From Bactericera cockerelli (Eukaryota > Arthropoda > Insecta > Hemiptera > Triozidae): DNA of 64,000 bases. The stretch lies in contig CM044959.1 in NCBI GenBank assembly GCA_024516035.1, forward strand, positions 16,127,441-16,191,440, in the 5' to 3' direction. This document shows, piece by piece, positions 43,801 to 55,110 of this stretch (its first letter is position 1; each line of letters begins with the position of its first letter). Below the pieces are notes generated by a model. The model made no database searches. It saw only the letters and a list, made by a program, of their open reading frames with translations, and was not told where the DNA came from. The position numbers and the translations under genes were made by a program.

Positions 43801-44416
43801 GATTTAAAAAAAAACAGGATCATGTGCTGCTGCAACTCATTTTATTCAAAAAATCTCGATAGAAATTCAGAGGGGTAATGCAGCAAGTGTGATTGGCACT
43901 TGTCCCATTTCAGAAGATCTAGAAGAAGTATATTATGTTTATGAGACATAGTATTATTTAATAATTAAATATACTTTATATTTATATTTTCTCCATTAAT
44001 GCCTATACACTGTATCATGGTTTCTCAATTTTTCGAAAATGTTTAGTTTGTTATTAGGAAATAACTTAAATTTTATGAAGTTAAAATTTAATCAAAATTA
44101 TTAGAGCTGTTTTTTTTATGATTGATTGAGGTTACCTTGTTCTTGCCCAATGAAAGACCATCCACATGTTTCCTCCTCCACAGAGCTCTACACTTGGCAT
44201 CCATGTTCTGCTTGATGCGGAACCATTTGACATCATCTATGTCAAATATGAACTTGAGGTGGCATTGTATGCCATAGACCTGAAAATTTGTAAACACTAA
44301 ATATTTAAAGAGCACAAATAGGTGTATCAAACTAAAATCCTTGGTAATGGAGATATATTAATCAGTTCTGATAAAAATCTCTCTTCGATTTATTCTTTTT
44401 TTTTCCTCAATGCTCC

Positions 44417-44453
<37 letters not shown>

Positions 44454-47400
44454 CATGTTGGTGATGATTATTTAGAATGAGCTCTGATTGTCTCAGAATG
44501 GTGCTTTAGAGAAAAAAAATTATTTTATGATAGTAAAATTTACTTTTATCTTCAAAATTGGTTACAAAAAAACTCACCAACAAAGGATCTAGTTTCATTT
44601 TGTTGTGCTTTCCAGTACCAGACAAATTTGACTCTGCCAGTACTTCACGGGGGAAGAGGTAGTCTAATAGAGTGATGGCCATTTTTTCAGGAGTTTGACA
44701 GGTGGTGTTTATATGAATAAGATCACTGTAAAAAAAAAACAAGTTATCCTTTAATAATCAAATGTGATCTTATCTTATCTAGACAGGCACGCGCCGGTAT
44801 GGCTGCATAAAGTCCTGCAAGAATTTGCAAATTTGAAGCATCACAATTTCAAGTCAAAATTGTAGAAAGAAATTGACATCCATAGATGTCCAGGGTGTCT
44901 ACTAAATGGTCAAAGTAAAATTCCCTGACTTTTCCAGGTTTTCCAGGCCATTTTTCCAGTTTCTCCAGTCTACTTTTTTAAGGAGACGTTATATGAATAT
45001 TATATAAGACCTGCTAAAATTTTGTTAATTTTATAAAAAGTGATTAAGAGTGTTTTGTGTTTCTTACCAAAGAAGCATTATCACACTGCTGGATTACAGT
45101 GGCGCCGCAGGCAATTTTTTTTTATTTTTCATTTTCATGACAAAATTGGATCTTGAAAAAAATTCCCTGACTTTTGGTGTTTTTTCACAAAATTCCCTGA
45201 CTTATGGTGTTTTTTTCACAAAATTCCCTGACTTTTTCGGTCTCGAAAAATTCCCTGACAATTCCAGGTTTTCCCTGACCAGTAGACACCCTGATGTCGT
45301 TTGAAGGACGAGTCAACTAGGTCAAGTAGGAGATGAGTTAAGAAAAAGTGAATTTTTTTGTAAAAGGCAAAATGTTTGCAAAAAATATAATAATAATAAT
45401 CAAATACTATCAACAAGAGAAATCATGATTTCCCTGCCATATCTTTGTACTATATCTAATTAAAAAGAAAAAAAAAAACCCTTAGTAGACCAGGCAGCTG
45501 GCAGTTTGCAAGGACTGTTGATATAGAAAGAAAAAAAAGCTAAAAATCTTTGTCATTCTAAAAAATACAACAGGTCACGTTCAGTGCCGGATTACCCATA
45601 TGGCGGATTTGGCAGATGCCAAGGGCCCCGCGCTTTAGGGGGCCCCGCGCTTGAGCAGCTTACACTAGATATTATGAGATTTTTAAAAAGCTTGCACTAG
45701 GTATTATGAGTTTTTTAAAAGCTTACACTAGGTATTTGCGAAATGTGAGTAAGAAGAAGAAGAAATAAAAGGGGAAAAAACACATACTCACAGCAATATA
45801 CATAATTGAAAGAAAAGCGCGGGGCCCCCTATTACTATCTACTCCTCGAATCAATCACATGGACACTAGCGGATTACCTACTCCAAATGCCGGGTTTGGT
45901 AGATGCCAAGTTCCCCGCAGTTTTGGGGACCCCGCGTTTCGGGCAGCTTACACAAATTATAAGTTTTTTTGAATGGCCTTCAAGTCGGTTTTTCTGGATT
46001 TTAATATTAAATAAAATCATAGCCAGTTGAGTAAAATATTAAAAGAAAAACCACGGGGCCCCCCTTAAAATGGACCACGTATATGAAAATAGGTAGATCT
46101 TTATACCTCTTGCCTGCGGCTCTTTATATAATATATAAATGTTATATAATTACTCGTATTTGAAAAGAATATTATTGACAGACGTGATTATCACCTTCGG
46201 TAATCTCTGCCATCAAACCCATAAAGTGTCTTCTCAGCGCTCAGTGATCGGCTTTATCGACATCTTAACCAATGATCTTCATTGTAGTCGCCTGCCACGC
46301 TTTTAATGTTTTTTTCAAGATATTTTTTTGTATCTATTTTCCTAGTACTTTACCCCATAACTTTGCAAAAATTTCGCCTGTGGCGCCGTCAAATTTACTT
46401 ATCATGATGTTTTGGATTGTTTTTCAAGACGTGCAATTCTAGTATGTGTATATGTACCAATAAAAGAATAAAAGTCTTTGGGCATTTTCGAAATGCCTTT
46501 TGATAGTTTCAAATTATTTTGGGCAGTGACCTCTTAAAAAAAGTAGCATTCAATACTAGCAATAAAATCTCCACAGTAATCGATGATCTACTTTCTACAC
46601 ATCTTACCTAATGACATCTTTTTACTTATATTGTTTTCATAATGCATATTTAGATATTTCTACTATTACTCGGAAAAAATGTTGCCTTCGGTGTTATAAA
46701 CGTCGTTTTGGATATTATTATGGATTAGTGCCCAGGACATTTGGCTTCGGTTTCAAGGTTCTAAAAATAGTATTTTAGAAAAAATTAGTTCAATTTTGGG
46801 GCCCCGCGCCTTGAAAATGCCAAGGGCCCCGCGCAGCCTTAATCCGGCACTGGTCACGTTATAAAACAGGATTAAAATTAATTTAGGCCTGACATGCCCT
46901 TAAGTGCGTATTAAGAGATAGTATCCACTTGGATTAAATCTAATCCTGTTTTATAATGAAGCCCTATCTGTTTGATACATCAAAATGGCTAAACAAACAA
47001 TAACATTTAACTATTTGATACTTATCAACATGGTTAAAGACCATCAAAACTTTTTGACATAGCTTAAATGCTGCTATAACAACATAAAGCGGGTTTTTTT
47101 TTAATTGAATGAAAAGCCTGAACGAGACCAAACAGTCAGCTCTGGTCTGGTTTGTTAGGAACTCTGGTTTGTTTACATTAAAGATATTGGTGTTTGTTTA
47201 CATTTTGCATTTGAAATTAGCCACTTCTTCTTCTTACAGAACCAAAAGCCATGAACGAGCAAATGAGCCGGTCCCGTCAGGATTTTTTGGTATTGTCAAA
47301 AAAAAAAAGGTGAATTTTAGTGACCAGGTCAGCTTTGGTTTGCTTTGTTCAAATAAAAAAAAAACCACTTATAGTTACAATCATTTTGTTTACCTTTTCT

Positions 47401-50400
47401 TGATTGGTACTCGTACTCTAGTATTCTGATTTTTTTCATCCCCCAGCCAAGTTCCTTGAGGAAAATCTGATTCAGAATTAAGTGTGACCACTGTGTGAGA
47501 TTTGTCAAGTAAGAGCTGAGCTTCCACTGTACTGCATGTTCCAGTGGATAGCTTCTTATCAGACATTAACACAACAGGGGAATTGCTGAAAATGAATATG
47601 TATTGAAATAATAGACAACCATATCACAATTTTAGTGGGTAGTGCAGAATTATGTTACTTTTCTGTATCTTTAATATTCCAATATCTTTTTTTTTTTCAG
47701 CACCCCAATTTTTTTCTCATCAGTCGCAACTGGGACAGGCTAGAATAAATCTAAAAATAAATAACATTCAGCTTGTACAACAGACATTTTTTTAAGGATA
47801 AAAATCTTGAAACTTTTCCAGTGTACACAAGCCACATAATATTTTACCATTGGAGTTCTGGTTATTGGCTGGGACACCTCAACTAACAACAACCAGTGTA
47901 AAATACTGTTAATAATTATGATCATTGTAGGTGTAGGATTGTAGCCCTTTTAGGGGGTTTAGAAAACTTGGGGTTAAATTAACAAAGACATAGAGAAAGG
48001 AAAATTGTGCTGAGTCCTTACCTGATCGAAAAATGTGATGGAGTGAGAAGTGAAAGTGGTGAAGAGGTTAGAGTTGGTTGGTTGAGAAGATAGCGCTTCC
48101 AGCGGCAGGAGGGGAAGTTGGTTCTCCAAAATGGCAGGGTTGCCAGCTGACTTGGAACAGATTTCTTGGTGTGGGACTTTTAACTTTTGTTAGGGTTTAA
48201 AAATACTTCCCTCCACTCTCAACTCAAGCACGAAATGATCAGGAGAGGAAATAGGAGACAGGAGCGGCAACTCAGACATTCACAAGAATTATACATTTTC
48301 CCCCCACCAAAATGGCCATTTTTCAACTGGGAGAAGGGACCTATCAACCAAGTAGTGGACTGTATCGGAAAAAAGTGGACTGTATCGGAACAAAATTAAT
48401 GTTGGACCAGGACAAGACTCAACATAATACATCAAATATACATGAAAAATGAAAACAACAAATTGACTAGAATGGATAACTAACCTAAGTTAAGGTGGGC
48501 AAAAGGAGAAGCTTTCGAACGGGTCTGAGAAGTCTGCGTGCAGACGTTGTAATTTCAACAACACGTACAACACCATCTTGGTGAGGATGTATCTTGGTGA
48601 TACGAGCAATGGGCCATTGCAAAGGCGCCATATTTTCTGACAAAACTAAAACAACATCACCAACTTTGACATTGTCAGATTGGTGATACCACTTCTGTCT
48701 TTGAAGCAGAGTATGCAAGTATTCGTCTGACCAACGCTTCCAAAAGTGTTGGCAGATCTGTGATACTAGAGTCCAGCGAGCAACAAAATTTGATGGTGAC
48801 AAAGTTAAGTTGCGCTCAGGACGTGACAAAAGAGGCTGTCCAACAAGAAAATGACCAGGGGTAAGTACATCTAAATTATCCACGGTGGGAGATGGAACAC
48901 CCAATGGTCTAGAATTTAAAATGGCTTCAATTTTCACTAAAACGGTCGAAAACTCCTCATAATGCAGAAGTCGATTGGTCAACACACGAGTCAAGTGAGA
49001 TTTGACCGACTTCACACTCGCTTCCCACAGACCGCCCGCTGAGGGGTTGGCTGGGGCATTAAAGGACCACTTGATTTCTCGGCTACCTAAATGGTCAACA
49101 ATGGAGTATTCATTCTCCTGTAAGAAACGACAAGTGTCCTCGATGACATTGGCTGCACCCTTGAAATTGGTACCTTGGTCCGAAAATATCATGGACGGAA
49201 CAGAACGCCTGGCAATAAACCGGTCCAATGCACCAAGAAAGCAGGCTGTGGAAAGCGAGGTAAGCAACTCAAGGTGAACTGCTTTTACAGAAAAACATAC
49301 AAAAACGGCAAAATAAGCCTTCAGTGATGGAGCATTCCTACGATACCCATCCTTTATTAAGAACGGACCAGCTAGATCCACCCCTGTATTGACAAAGGGT
49401 CGGCACTGGTGGAACCGTGATAAGGGTAGCTCCGCCATCTGAGGCTGAGGAGGTTTGGCAGACAGACGGAAACATGGCAAACATTTAAAAATTATTTTTC
49501 GAACAAGGTTGCGCAGGCCAATAATAAAGTATTGACGCAGGATGAGAGTTTGGACAATTTGCGGGCCCCCATGCAATGAATAAATATGAAAATGTCTGAC
49601 CAGCAATATGGCCATATGACAATTGTTTGGACGAAGTACAGGATGACGGGAATGAAAAGGCAATGGTGCCTTGTCTATTCTACCCCCCACCCTGAGAACA
49701 CCCCCATCAAGGAACGGGGACAGCCGAGCCAGTGAATCAGGCAACTGACGCCCAGACTGAACGGCCTCAATCTCTTTAGAGAAATGTCCTGACTGGGTAA
49801 TCCTCACTAGGGTCAGCTCGGCTTGTACTAACTCATCGGTGGTCAAAGGGCCCACAGGTTTGGAAAGGGCACTGCCCGAACATCGGTGACGCCATCGAAG
49901 AATCCAGGCTGTCACGCGCTTGGCCCTAAACAAGGTAGAGAACCTTTTAATAAAACTTAAGTCCTCAGACTTAAGTTTTATTAAAAGGTTCTCTACCTTG
50001 TTTGTGCAGACTCCTGCACAACCTTTGTAACCAATGTGGTAACCTCAGCTGACTTCAGCTCAGAAAGGCCCTCAACGGGTGTGAAAATACTCATTGGCCA
50101 AAAGGAAATTTCCTGCTTTAGGAAAGGTGGACCATTCCACCACAAATCATGATCAACAATAACACTAGGAAAACATCCTCGACTGGCCAAGTCAGCTGGG
50201 TTCAACTCAGTTTGAATATGTCTCCACTGAGACGGATCAGTTAATTCTAGAATGCGCACCACCCGATTGGCAACAAACATCTTGAGCAAATGGGGCGGGG
50301 TGTGCAACCAGGAGAGGACAACCATAGAGTCAGAAAATAGATACTTGTTTGAAATATTGAGACGGGTAATTAAAGGCTTCAGAGATTCAAGGACTTCAGC

Positions 50401-53400
50401 CAACATCACAGCTGCGCCCAGCTCTAGTCTTGGGACCGTTACCGGCTTCACAGGGGCCACTCGACTTTTGGCCCTAATTAAATTAATGAGGACCCGCCCA
50501 TCTGTGCAGACAACGCGCAGATAAACTAGACACCCCATAGCGGAAAGAGAAGCATCTGCAAATGCCACCAATTCCGGAGGAAAAATAAATGTATCCAGAA
50601 TAAGTCTGGGAATACGAATTGACTCAAGCAGAGGGAGCTCAGAAGCAAACCTCTTCCACTCAGTCAAAAGGTCACCAGGCAAAACCTCATCCCAAGCTAG
50701 CCCTCTCAGCCAAATTACCTGGAGAAAAACTTTCATCCAACAGGTGACGGGGCATAAAAAACCCGAGGTATCATAGATTTTGGCAATTTTTGACAATATT
50801 TGACGTTTGGTTTGGCAATTGCAATGTTGTTCTACCTTGTAACAAAACATATCCTGGCAAGGGTCCCACTGTAAACCCAATATCTTAATGGCATCAACAT
50901 CATCAAATAAAGAGTGTGGCCTCTCCAACATGTCCTCTGGAAAATCTCCCAAGACCCCAGGATGCGAACTGGACCACTTCCTCAGTTCAAACTTGCCAGC
51001 AGCAAGGAGGGACACTAGTTCATCCCGCATCCTGAGTGCCTCCTCAACAGAAGATGCCCCAGAGACCAGATCGTCAATGTACATCTCACTACTTAGTGCA
51101 CGGGCAGCCAAAGGGAACCTCGCCCCCTCATCAACAACTAGTTGCTTGATTACTCGCTGGGCCTGAAATGGCGCAGAAGCGACACCAAAACACACACGCT
51201 GTATCTCATACTGCTGAATAGGCTGAGATGGATCCTCACGCCATAAAATCTGTTGAAACGGGCTGTCCCTAGGATCTACCTTGATGGCACGGTACATTTG
51301 ACGAATATCAGCCGTAATGGCAATTTTATTTAAACGGAAATTCAAAATCAGGTCATTTATGTCTGACTGGAGTTTTGGACCAACTAGCAAGGTTTCGTTC
51401 AAAGATGGATGGTGGGGACTTGCACGCTCAGCAGGGCTGAAAACAACCCGCACCTTGGTCGTAGAACTAGAGGCCTTCATAACACCATGATGAATCAGAA
51501 CATAAGTGGATGGCTTTGTGGCTGGGATCATAATTATGTCCCTGATCAACATAATCCTTTAAATTTTCATGATAAAGAGATTTAAATTCTGGTTTATATT
51601 CCAGGGAACGCTCCAGTTTTAACAACCGAGACTTGGCATGATTCAAATTATTTCCTAAATCAGGTGGGCGGTCAGCACGAAAAGGCAAACGAACAACATA
51701 AGTTCCATCAGGGTCCCTGTAATGTGTGTTCACAAAGTGCTCTTCACATCGGACCTCATCTGGATGGGCTGGAATTTTAACTTGAACCTCTTCCCTTTCC
51801 CAAAACTTTCTCAGTTGATCATGCAGTGCTGTGTCCACAGTAGTCACATGAAAGGACTGAGATACAAGGGGGGTATTAGAGTTTACCACTCCCATAACAA
51901 GATAACCAAACATAGTAGGAATAAGGGAAGGTTCACCAGACACTACCGACTTTTGTAAGTCCAAAATGCTGGCATAATATTCAGCACCCAATAAAATATC
52001 CACTCTAGATGGATGGCAAAAGGTTGGGTCTGCCAAAGCATATCCCGCCAAACTTGACAAAACATGCTTAGGGACAGCAACAGAGGGAACATGACCTGAT
52101 ATTGATGGTAATATGACAGCATCAATAGGAAGGGATCTGCCATCCAGACGAGAAGACAGGGTGCAGGAAACCTGACCTTTCACACGCATGGGTTCAGATT
52201 CACCCACACCGGAAACACAGACATTACTTGTCTGGATAGGCAAATTCAAAATATTTACTAAATGGGCAGACACAATGCTAATCATGCTACCAGGATCTAT
52301 TAACACTCTAACTGGGTGCTGGATTCCAAAGCTGTCCAATATGGACACCAATGCTGTACCCAACAACACCTGACGACTAGGGAGGACTCCTGAGCCAGAA
52401 ACGTCTCTACACGAGAGGGCAAGATTAACCTCAGCTTGATTAGGTTGATCCGAAACAGTATAAATTGGATTTGAAACAACTGGTTGAGAAACACCCCCAC
52501 TGGGAGAAATCTCATTAGCAGGCATATCTCTGTGCAACAAGGAATGGTGAGCACGAGATCCACAATGACGGCAACTGAACTTGGTTGAGCATGATGACCT
52601 TGAGTGAGGCCCGAGGCAGGCAAAACACAAATGATGGGTCCTCACTGTGTCAAAACGCTCTTGAACAGACATGGCGGCAAATAAATTACACTCAATTAGG
52701 CGGTGAGCCTTGGAACAATGAGGGCAGGAAACACCACTGGCAGAACGGGACTGGTTTGACCTAAAGTCAGGTTTGGCAACACTGGATGACCCATTATAGG
52801 GTTTGGCAACATTAAATGACCCATTAGAGGGTTTGGCTACATTAAATGACCCATTAGAGGGTTTGGCTACATGGTGAACATCACCCTTGAAACTACTTGA
52901 AAACCCTTTATAGGGTCTGGCAACATTGGACGGCAACACATCTGTGGAAATACCTGCAACATCTACTTGGGTAACATACAACCCTCTCACCTCTGGCTTC
53001 ATAAATGGTTTTTTAACACTAGACCCAGACGAGGCACCCATGAGCTCCGCCACTGAAACCCGTGCCTGAACATAGGTCCGGAGATCAGAATAGGTGGGTA
53101 TGGAATTTAATGAGATTTTCTCATGCTCAAAAGCCTGTCTAGTTAGAGGGTCTAATGCATTAAGGCCCATGTACAACAGTAAAAAATCACCCTTATCCTG
53201 TAGGGAAGTATTTTCCAATGCTTCAACATTTGTGTTGAATTGATCCAGCCACTTCTGTAACTGAACCTCACTGGTTAATGGCTTAAAGGCAAATAATTTA
53301 TTACAACACTGATGGGCTACAACCCGAGGATTACTAAAACGCTTGACAAGTGAATTATAGGCAACTTGATAGTTTTCAGCCACAAAGGCAATGCTTTGAA

Positions 53401-55108
53401 CACTAGACAGGGCTGACCCCTTCAACAAGGAAACCAAATATGTGTACTTTTCAATAGGTTCTAAACCTGTGTTACTATGGATCAAAGCATCAAAAAGTGA
53501 CTTAAAAGCAGGAAAAGATTCATAATCCCCCATAAAACATTGAATATTCACTTGAGGCAACTTTGGCTTCATCCTACCATCGTTGGTTGCAACCACCATA
53601 GGCTTGACCTCTGAGGTCCCTGTAATGACCCCCAAGACATCAAAATACATAGCTTCAAACTGTTTTGAAACAGAATGAATGGCAATTCTTTCCTCTGTAG
53701 TAGGATGAAGAACATTATATTCACAAATAGTATCCTGCACTGATTGAAACTCCTTGAAAGTTGATTCCAGATAAGGCATGGAGGCTCGCATACGGACCAA
53801 AAGCAATGGGTCATTTTCCACTTTTGGAATGAGTCCATGGAATTCCTGAACCCTAGTAATTAAACGTTTCCGTCTCTCTACCACCACCTCTACCAGATTC
53901 CTGTCCTGGTCACCTGCCATGTTAGATGTAAATATTAAAGGAAAAATGCACTTACTTGGTTGACAACAACAAAAAAAATATGTGCTTTATGAGCCACGTG
54001 AAAATCAAAAAAAATCTAACCAAGGGAACCCCTATGACTTAACCAATACAAAAAAATTTTACCAAGGGAACCCCTATGACTTAACCAATACAAAAAAAAA
54101 TTACCAAGGGAACCCCCAACTTTAAAATTAACTGAACACAAACAACACTGAATTTATGGGTAAAACAAACACAAAAAAAACACTTATATCACAGAAGGAT
54201 TACATTTGACTCATCACTTTAGCATGATACCCCATGCTTCAAACTTATGGCAGACTTCAAACTTCAACCATGAGGGCAGACTTCAAACTTAGGCAGAATT
54301 CAACTTGGCACATTTCCCTAAAAAGGGAACCCCCTAAAAACAGACATACGGCCGCGTGGAAGGACCAAAATGTAGGATTGTAGCCCTTTTAGGGGGTTTA
54401 GAAAACTTGGGGTTAAATTAACAAAGACATAGAGAAAGGAAAATTGTGCTGAGTCCTTACCTGATCGAAAAATGTGATGGAGTGAGAAGTGAAAGTGGTG
54501 AAGAGGTTAGAGTTGGTTGGTTGAGAAGATAGCGCTTCCAGCGGCAGGAGGGGAAGTTGGTTCTCCAAAATGGCAGGGTTGCCAGCTGACTTGGAACAGA
54601 TTTCTTGGTGTGGGACTTTTAACTTTTGTTAGGGTTTAAAAATACTTCCCTCCACTCTCAACTCAAGCACGAAATGATCAGGAGAGGAAATAGGAGACAG
54701 GAGCGGCAACTCAGACATTCACAAGAATTATACAGTAGGGGCATAAGACCATAAACTATCACACTGGTAAAAATATAGATAATGAAGAAGTAATACCTAC
54801 CTTAGATTTAAATTTCCAACATTCATGGCATTTTCAAACAGAGCTAGTATTTTCTGTAGTTGACTGCCAATTTTGTTGAGTTTAGACACAAATATTTTCT
54901 CACTGTTTGGCTCTGTTGATTTCTTTGATGTGTCGCACACTGATTTCATAATTACTTCACATTTCTCTGACACCGCACTCAAATTACTTTCCAGTTTACT
55001 TAATCGCTCTTCCAGACTCAGTTGAATGGTAAACATTTTCTCGTTGATTTCTTGGAGTACATCCAGAGATGTGATAGATGATTTTAATCTCTTCACTTCA
55101 AATGCCAT
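40120..55108 (-). CDS. BANP: BANP-like BEN-domain nuclear protein
   Basis: Six coding exons on the minus strand: 55108-54801, 47585-47394, 44725-44578, 44279-44136, 42859-42659, 40227-40120 (stop TGA). All are GT-AG with matching phases, giving 366 residues from the first ATG. The N-terminal 50 residues form a coiled coil (EINEKMFTIQLSLEERLSKL). VTLNSESDFPQGTWLGDE leads into the BEN domain, which has MAITLLDYLFPREVLAESNL, GTGKHNKMKLDP, YGIQCHLKFIFDID, KWFRIKQNMDAKCRALWRRK. The acidic C-terminal tail ends EDFHLT. This is the order and spacing of vertebrate BANP. Family knowledge: BANP binds TCTCGCGAGA-type promoter motifs and nuclear matrix DNA through the BEN domain and regulates transcription and p53. 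An AG acceptor stands 3 bases before the ATG, so upstream exons, possibly coding, may exist. A 6.8-kb BEL/Pao element sits in the first visible intron. Confidence 0.93.
40783..40865. repeat. CA microsatellite
   Basis: About 80 bases of CA/CACG repeats. The plus frame through it is low complexity, not a gene. Confidence 0.95.
40926..41720. other. BANP last intron, no feature
   Basis: AT-rich with a short ATA run. Nothing recognisable. Confidence 0.35.
41856..41978 (-). mobile_element. SINE family H, copy 3 (best preserved)
   Basis: Minus strand: CCGACCTCAGTAGCTTGATC, GATAAGGCGGCGGACTTG, then GGAGGTCGGTGGTTCAAGTC and the body start CCAAGTTCAGCAAAG. The head is tRNA-like with a GGTTCAAGTCC B box. 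Confidence 0.75.
41999..42298 (+). mobile_element. SINE family B, copy 6 (young)
   Basis: Full length and nearly identical to 25049-25349. Tail TTATTATTATTATTAT. BANP intron, antisense to the gene. Confidence 0.85.
42511..42711 (-). repeat. tandem duplication covering the BANP exon 3' end and donor
   Basis: Two about 90-bp units, 42511-42600 and 42623-42711, differ at only about two positions. The upper unit is the end of the real exon (GACTTGGAAACTACAGAA|GT) plus intron start. The lower unit repeats it 112 bases further into the intron, including an identical donor. No acceptor precedes the duplicate. Confidence 0.92.
43198..43405 (-). mobile_element. SINE family A, copy 6
   Basis: TAATAATAATATTGTC tail, body AGTCCCATTATTCCAGCAG, head with GAGTTTCGAACCCCCGACC and AGCTATGGGGACAG. 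Complete. In sense with the BANP gene. Confidence 0.85.
43430..43520 (+). repeat. short interspersed repeat R, copy 2
   Basis: TTGTTGTAGCCAGCTTGGC, GGTCTATAACCAACTTTAG and ATTGGCTCGTTCTGAA align with 6090-6190. Confidence 0.5.
43521..44090. other. BANP intron, no feature
   Basis: No exon, RNA gene or recognised repeat. Confidence 0.35.
44419..44453. repeat. poly(T) tract
   Basis: An uninterrupted run of more than 30 T. It may be the tail of a decayed retroelement or a length-inflated homopolymer. Confidence 0.8.
44891..45293. mobile_element. TIR transposon with 5-bp target duplication
   Basis: The ends are CAGGGTGTCTACT and AGTAGACACCCTG, with ATGTC duplicated on both sides (44886-44890 and 45294-45298). 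Inside, AAATTCCCTGACTT recurs several times, including three near-tandem units of about 30 bases with TTTTTTCACA. 403 bp, non-coding. In a BANP intron. Confidence 0.88.
45582..46852. mobile_element. non-autonomous hAT transposon, 1.27 kb
   Basis: The ends are CAGTGCCGGATTA and TAATCCGGCACTG. An exact 8-bp target duplication GTCACGTT flanks it (45574-45581 and 46853-46860). GGGGCCCCGCGC motifs lie near both ends. The left-end sequence (AGATGCCAAG...CCCCGCG...GCAGCTTACAC) is repeated internally at about 45870-45955. No transposase frame. Confidence 0.92.
46861..47393. other. BANP intron, no feature
   Basis: A small inverted pair (AAAACAGGATTAA near 46863 and TTAAATCTAATCCTGTTTTA near 46931) is visible. 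Otherwise nothing. Confidence 0.4.
47586..47926. other. BANP intron between exon 47394-47585 and the LTR element
   Basis: It includes GTGGGTAGTGCAGAATTATG, which resembles a SINE B tail in complement. Nothing else. Confidence 0.35.
47932..48295 (-). repeat. 3' LTR of BEL/Pao 2
   Basis: 364 bp, identical by eye to the copy at 54371-54734. Preceded, in element sense, by a G-rich polypurine tract. Confidence 0.95.
48485..49967 (-). pseudogene. BEL/Pao 2 pol, integrase part
   Basis: The frame is open from the palindrome loop at about 49967 to 48485, about 490 codons. It starts in the linker between RNase H and integrase (RVTAWILRW). The zinc-binding region (HGGPQIVQTL, CLPCF) follows, then the DDE core with D in GVDLAGPF, D in FSDQGTNF and E in SAGGLWEASVKS. 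A DUF5641-type tail ends it (VGDVVLVLSENM, LQWPIARI). All three integrase acidic residues are present. It is separated from the RT part by the inverted duplication at 49928-50003. Confidence 0.9.
49993..51540 (-). pseudogene. BEL/Pao 2 pol, reverse transcriptase and RNase H part
   Basis: The frame has RVVFSPAERASP, ITADIRQMYRAI, the catalytic box EMYIDDLVSG (canonical YxDD), the A17-type region YDTSGFLCPVTC, and RNase H motifs FADASLSA, YLFSDSMVVLSWL, NPADLASRG. It ends at a stop inside the inverted duplication. It is out of frame with the upstream gag-protease frame at about 51530-51538. Confidence 0.9.
51529..53920 (-). pseudogene. BEL/Pao 2 gag and protease part
   Basis: About 800 codons starting MAGDQDRNLVEVV. 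The DUF1759-like Gag region (FMGDYESFPAFKSLFDALI) is near residue 125. An 11-residue repeat VAKPSNGSFN with variants is at about 350-390. Cysteine knuckles follow (CPHCSKAHRLIEC, CFACLGPHSRSSC, CRHCGSRAHH). The protease motif reads LIDPGS at about residue 541 where D(T/S)G is expected. The N-terminal RT lead-in (YVVRLPFRADRPPDLG) comes before the frame is lost near 51530. Confidence 0.9.
53921..54370 (-). other. BEL/Pao 2 leader
   Basis: Contains a tandem repeat: AACCAAGGGAACCCCTATGA with AACCAATACAAAAAAA occurs two to three times at about 54017-54115. No reading frame of note. Starts with the primer-binding region at the 5' LTR. Confidence 0.6.
54371..54734 (-). repeat. 5' LTR of BEL/Pao 2
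   Basis: 364 bp. The BANP exon donor lies only 66 bases beyond its outer edge. Confidence 0.95.
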
Positions 55109-55110
55109 GA

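Larger units (their letters stand above)
47932..54734 (-). mobile_element. BEL/Pao LTR retrotransposon 2 (full length, recently inserted, pol broken)
   Basis: LTRs 54371-54734 (5') and 47932-48295 (3') are both 364 bp and read as identical. On the minus strand they begin TGTATAATTC and end ATCCTACA. The 5-bp target duplication GTAGG flanks them (47927-47931 and 54735-54739). A primer-binding region TTTTGGTCCTTCCACGCGG follows the 5' LTR, and a purine tract GGTGGGGGGAAAA precedes the 3' LTR. gag-pol is interrupted at about 51530-51538 and at 49928-50003. It lies in sense with BANP, its 5' LTR edge 66 bases from the BANP donor. Confidence 0.96.
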
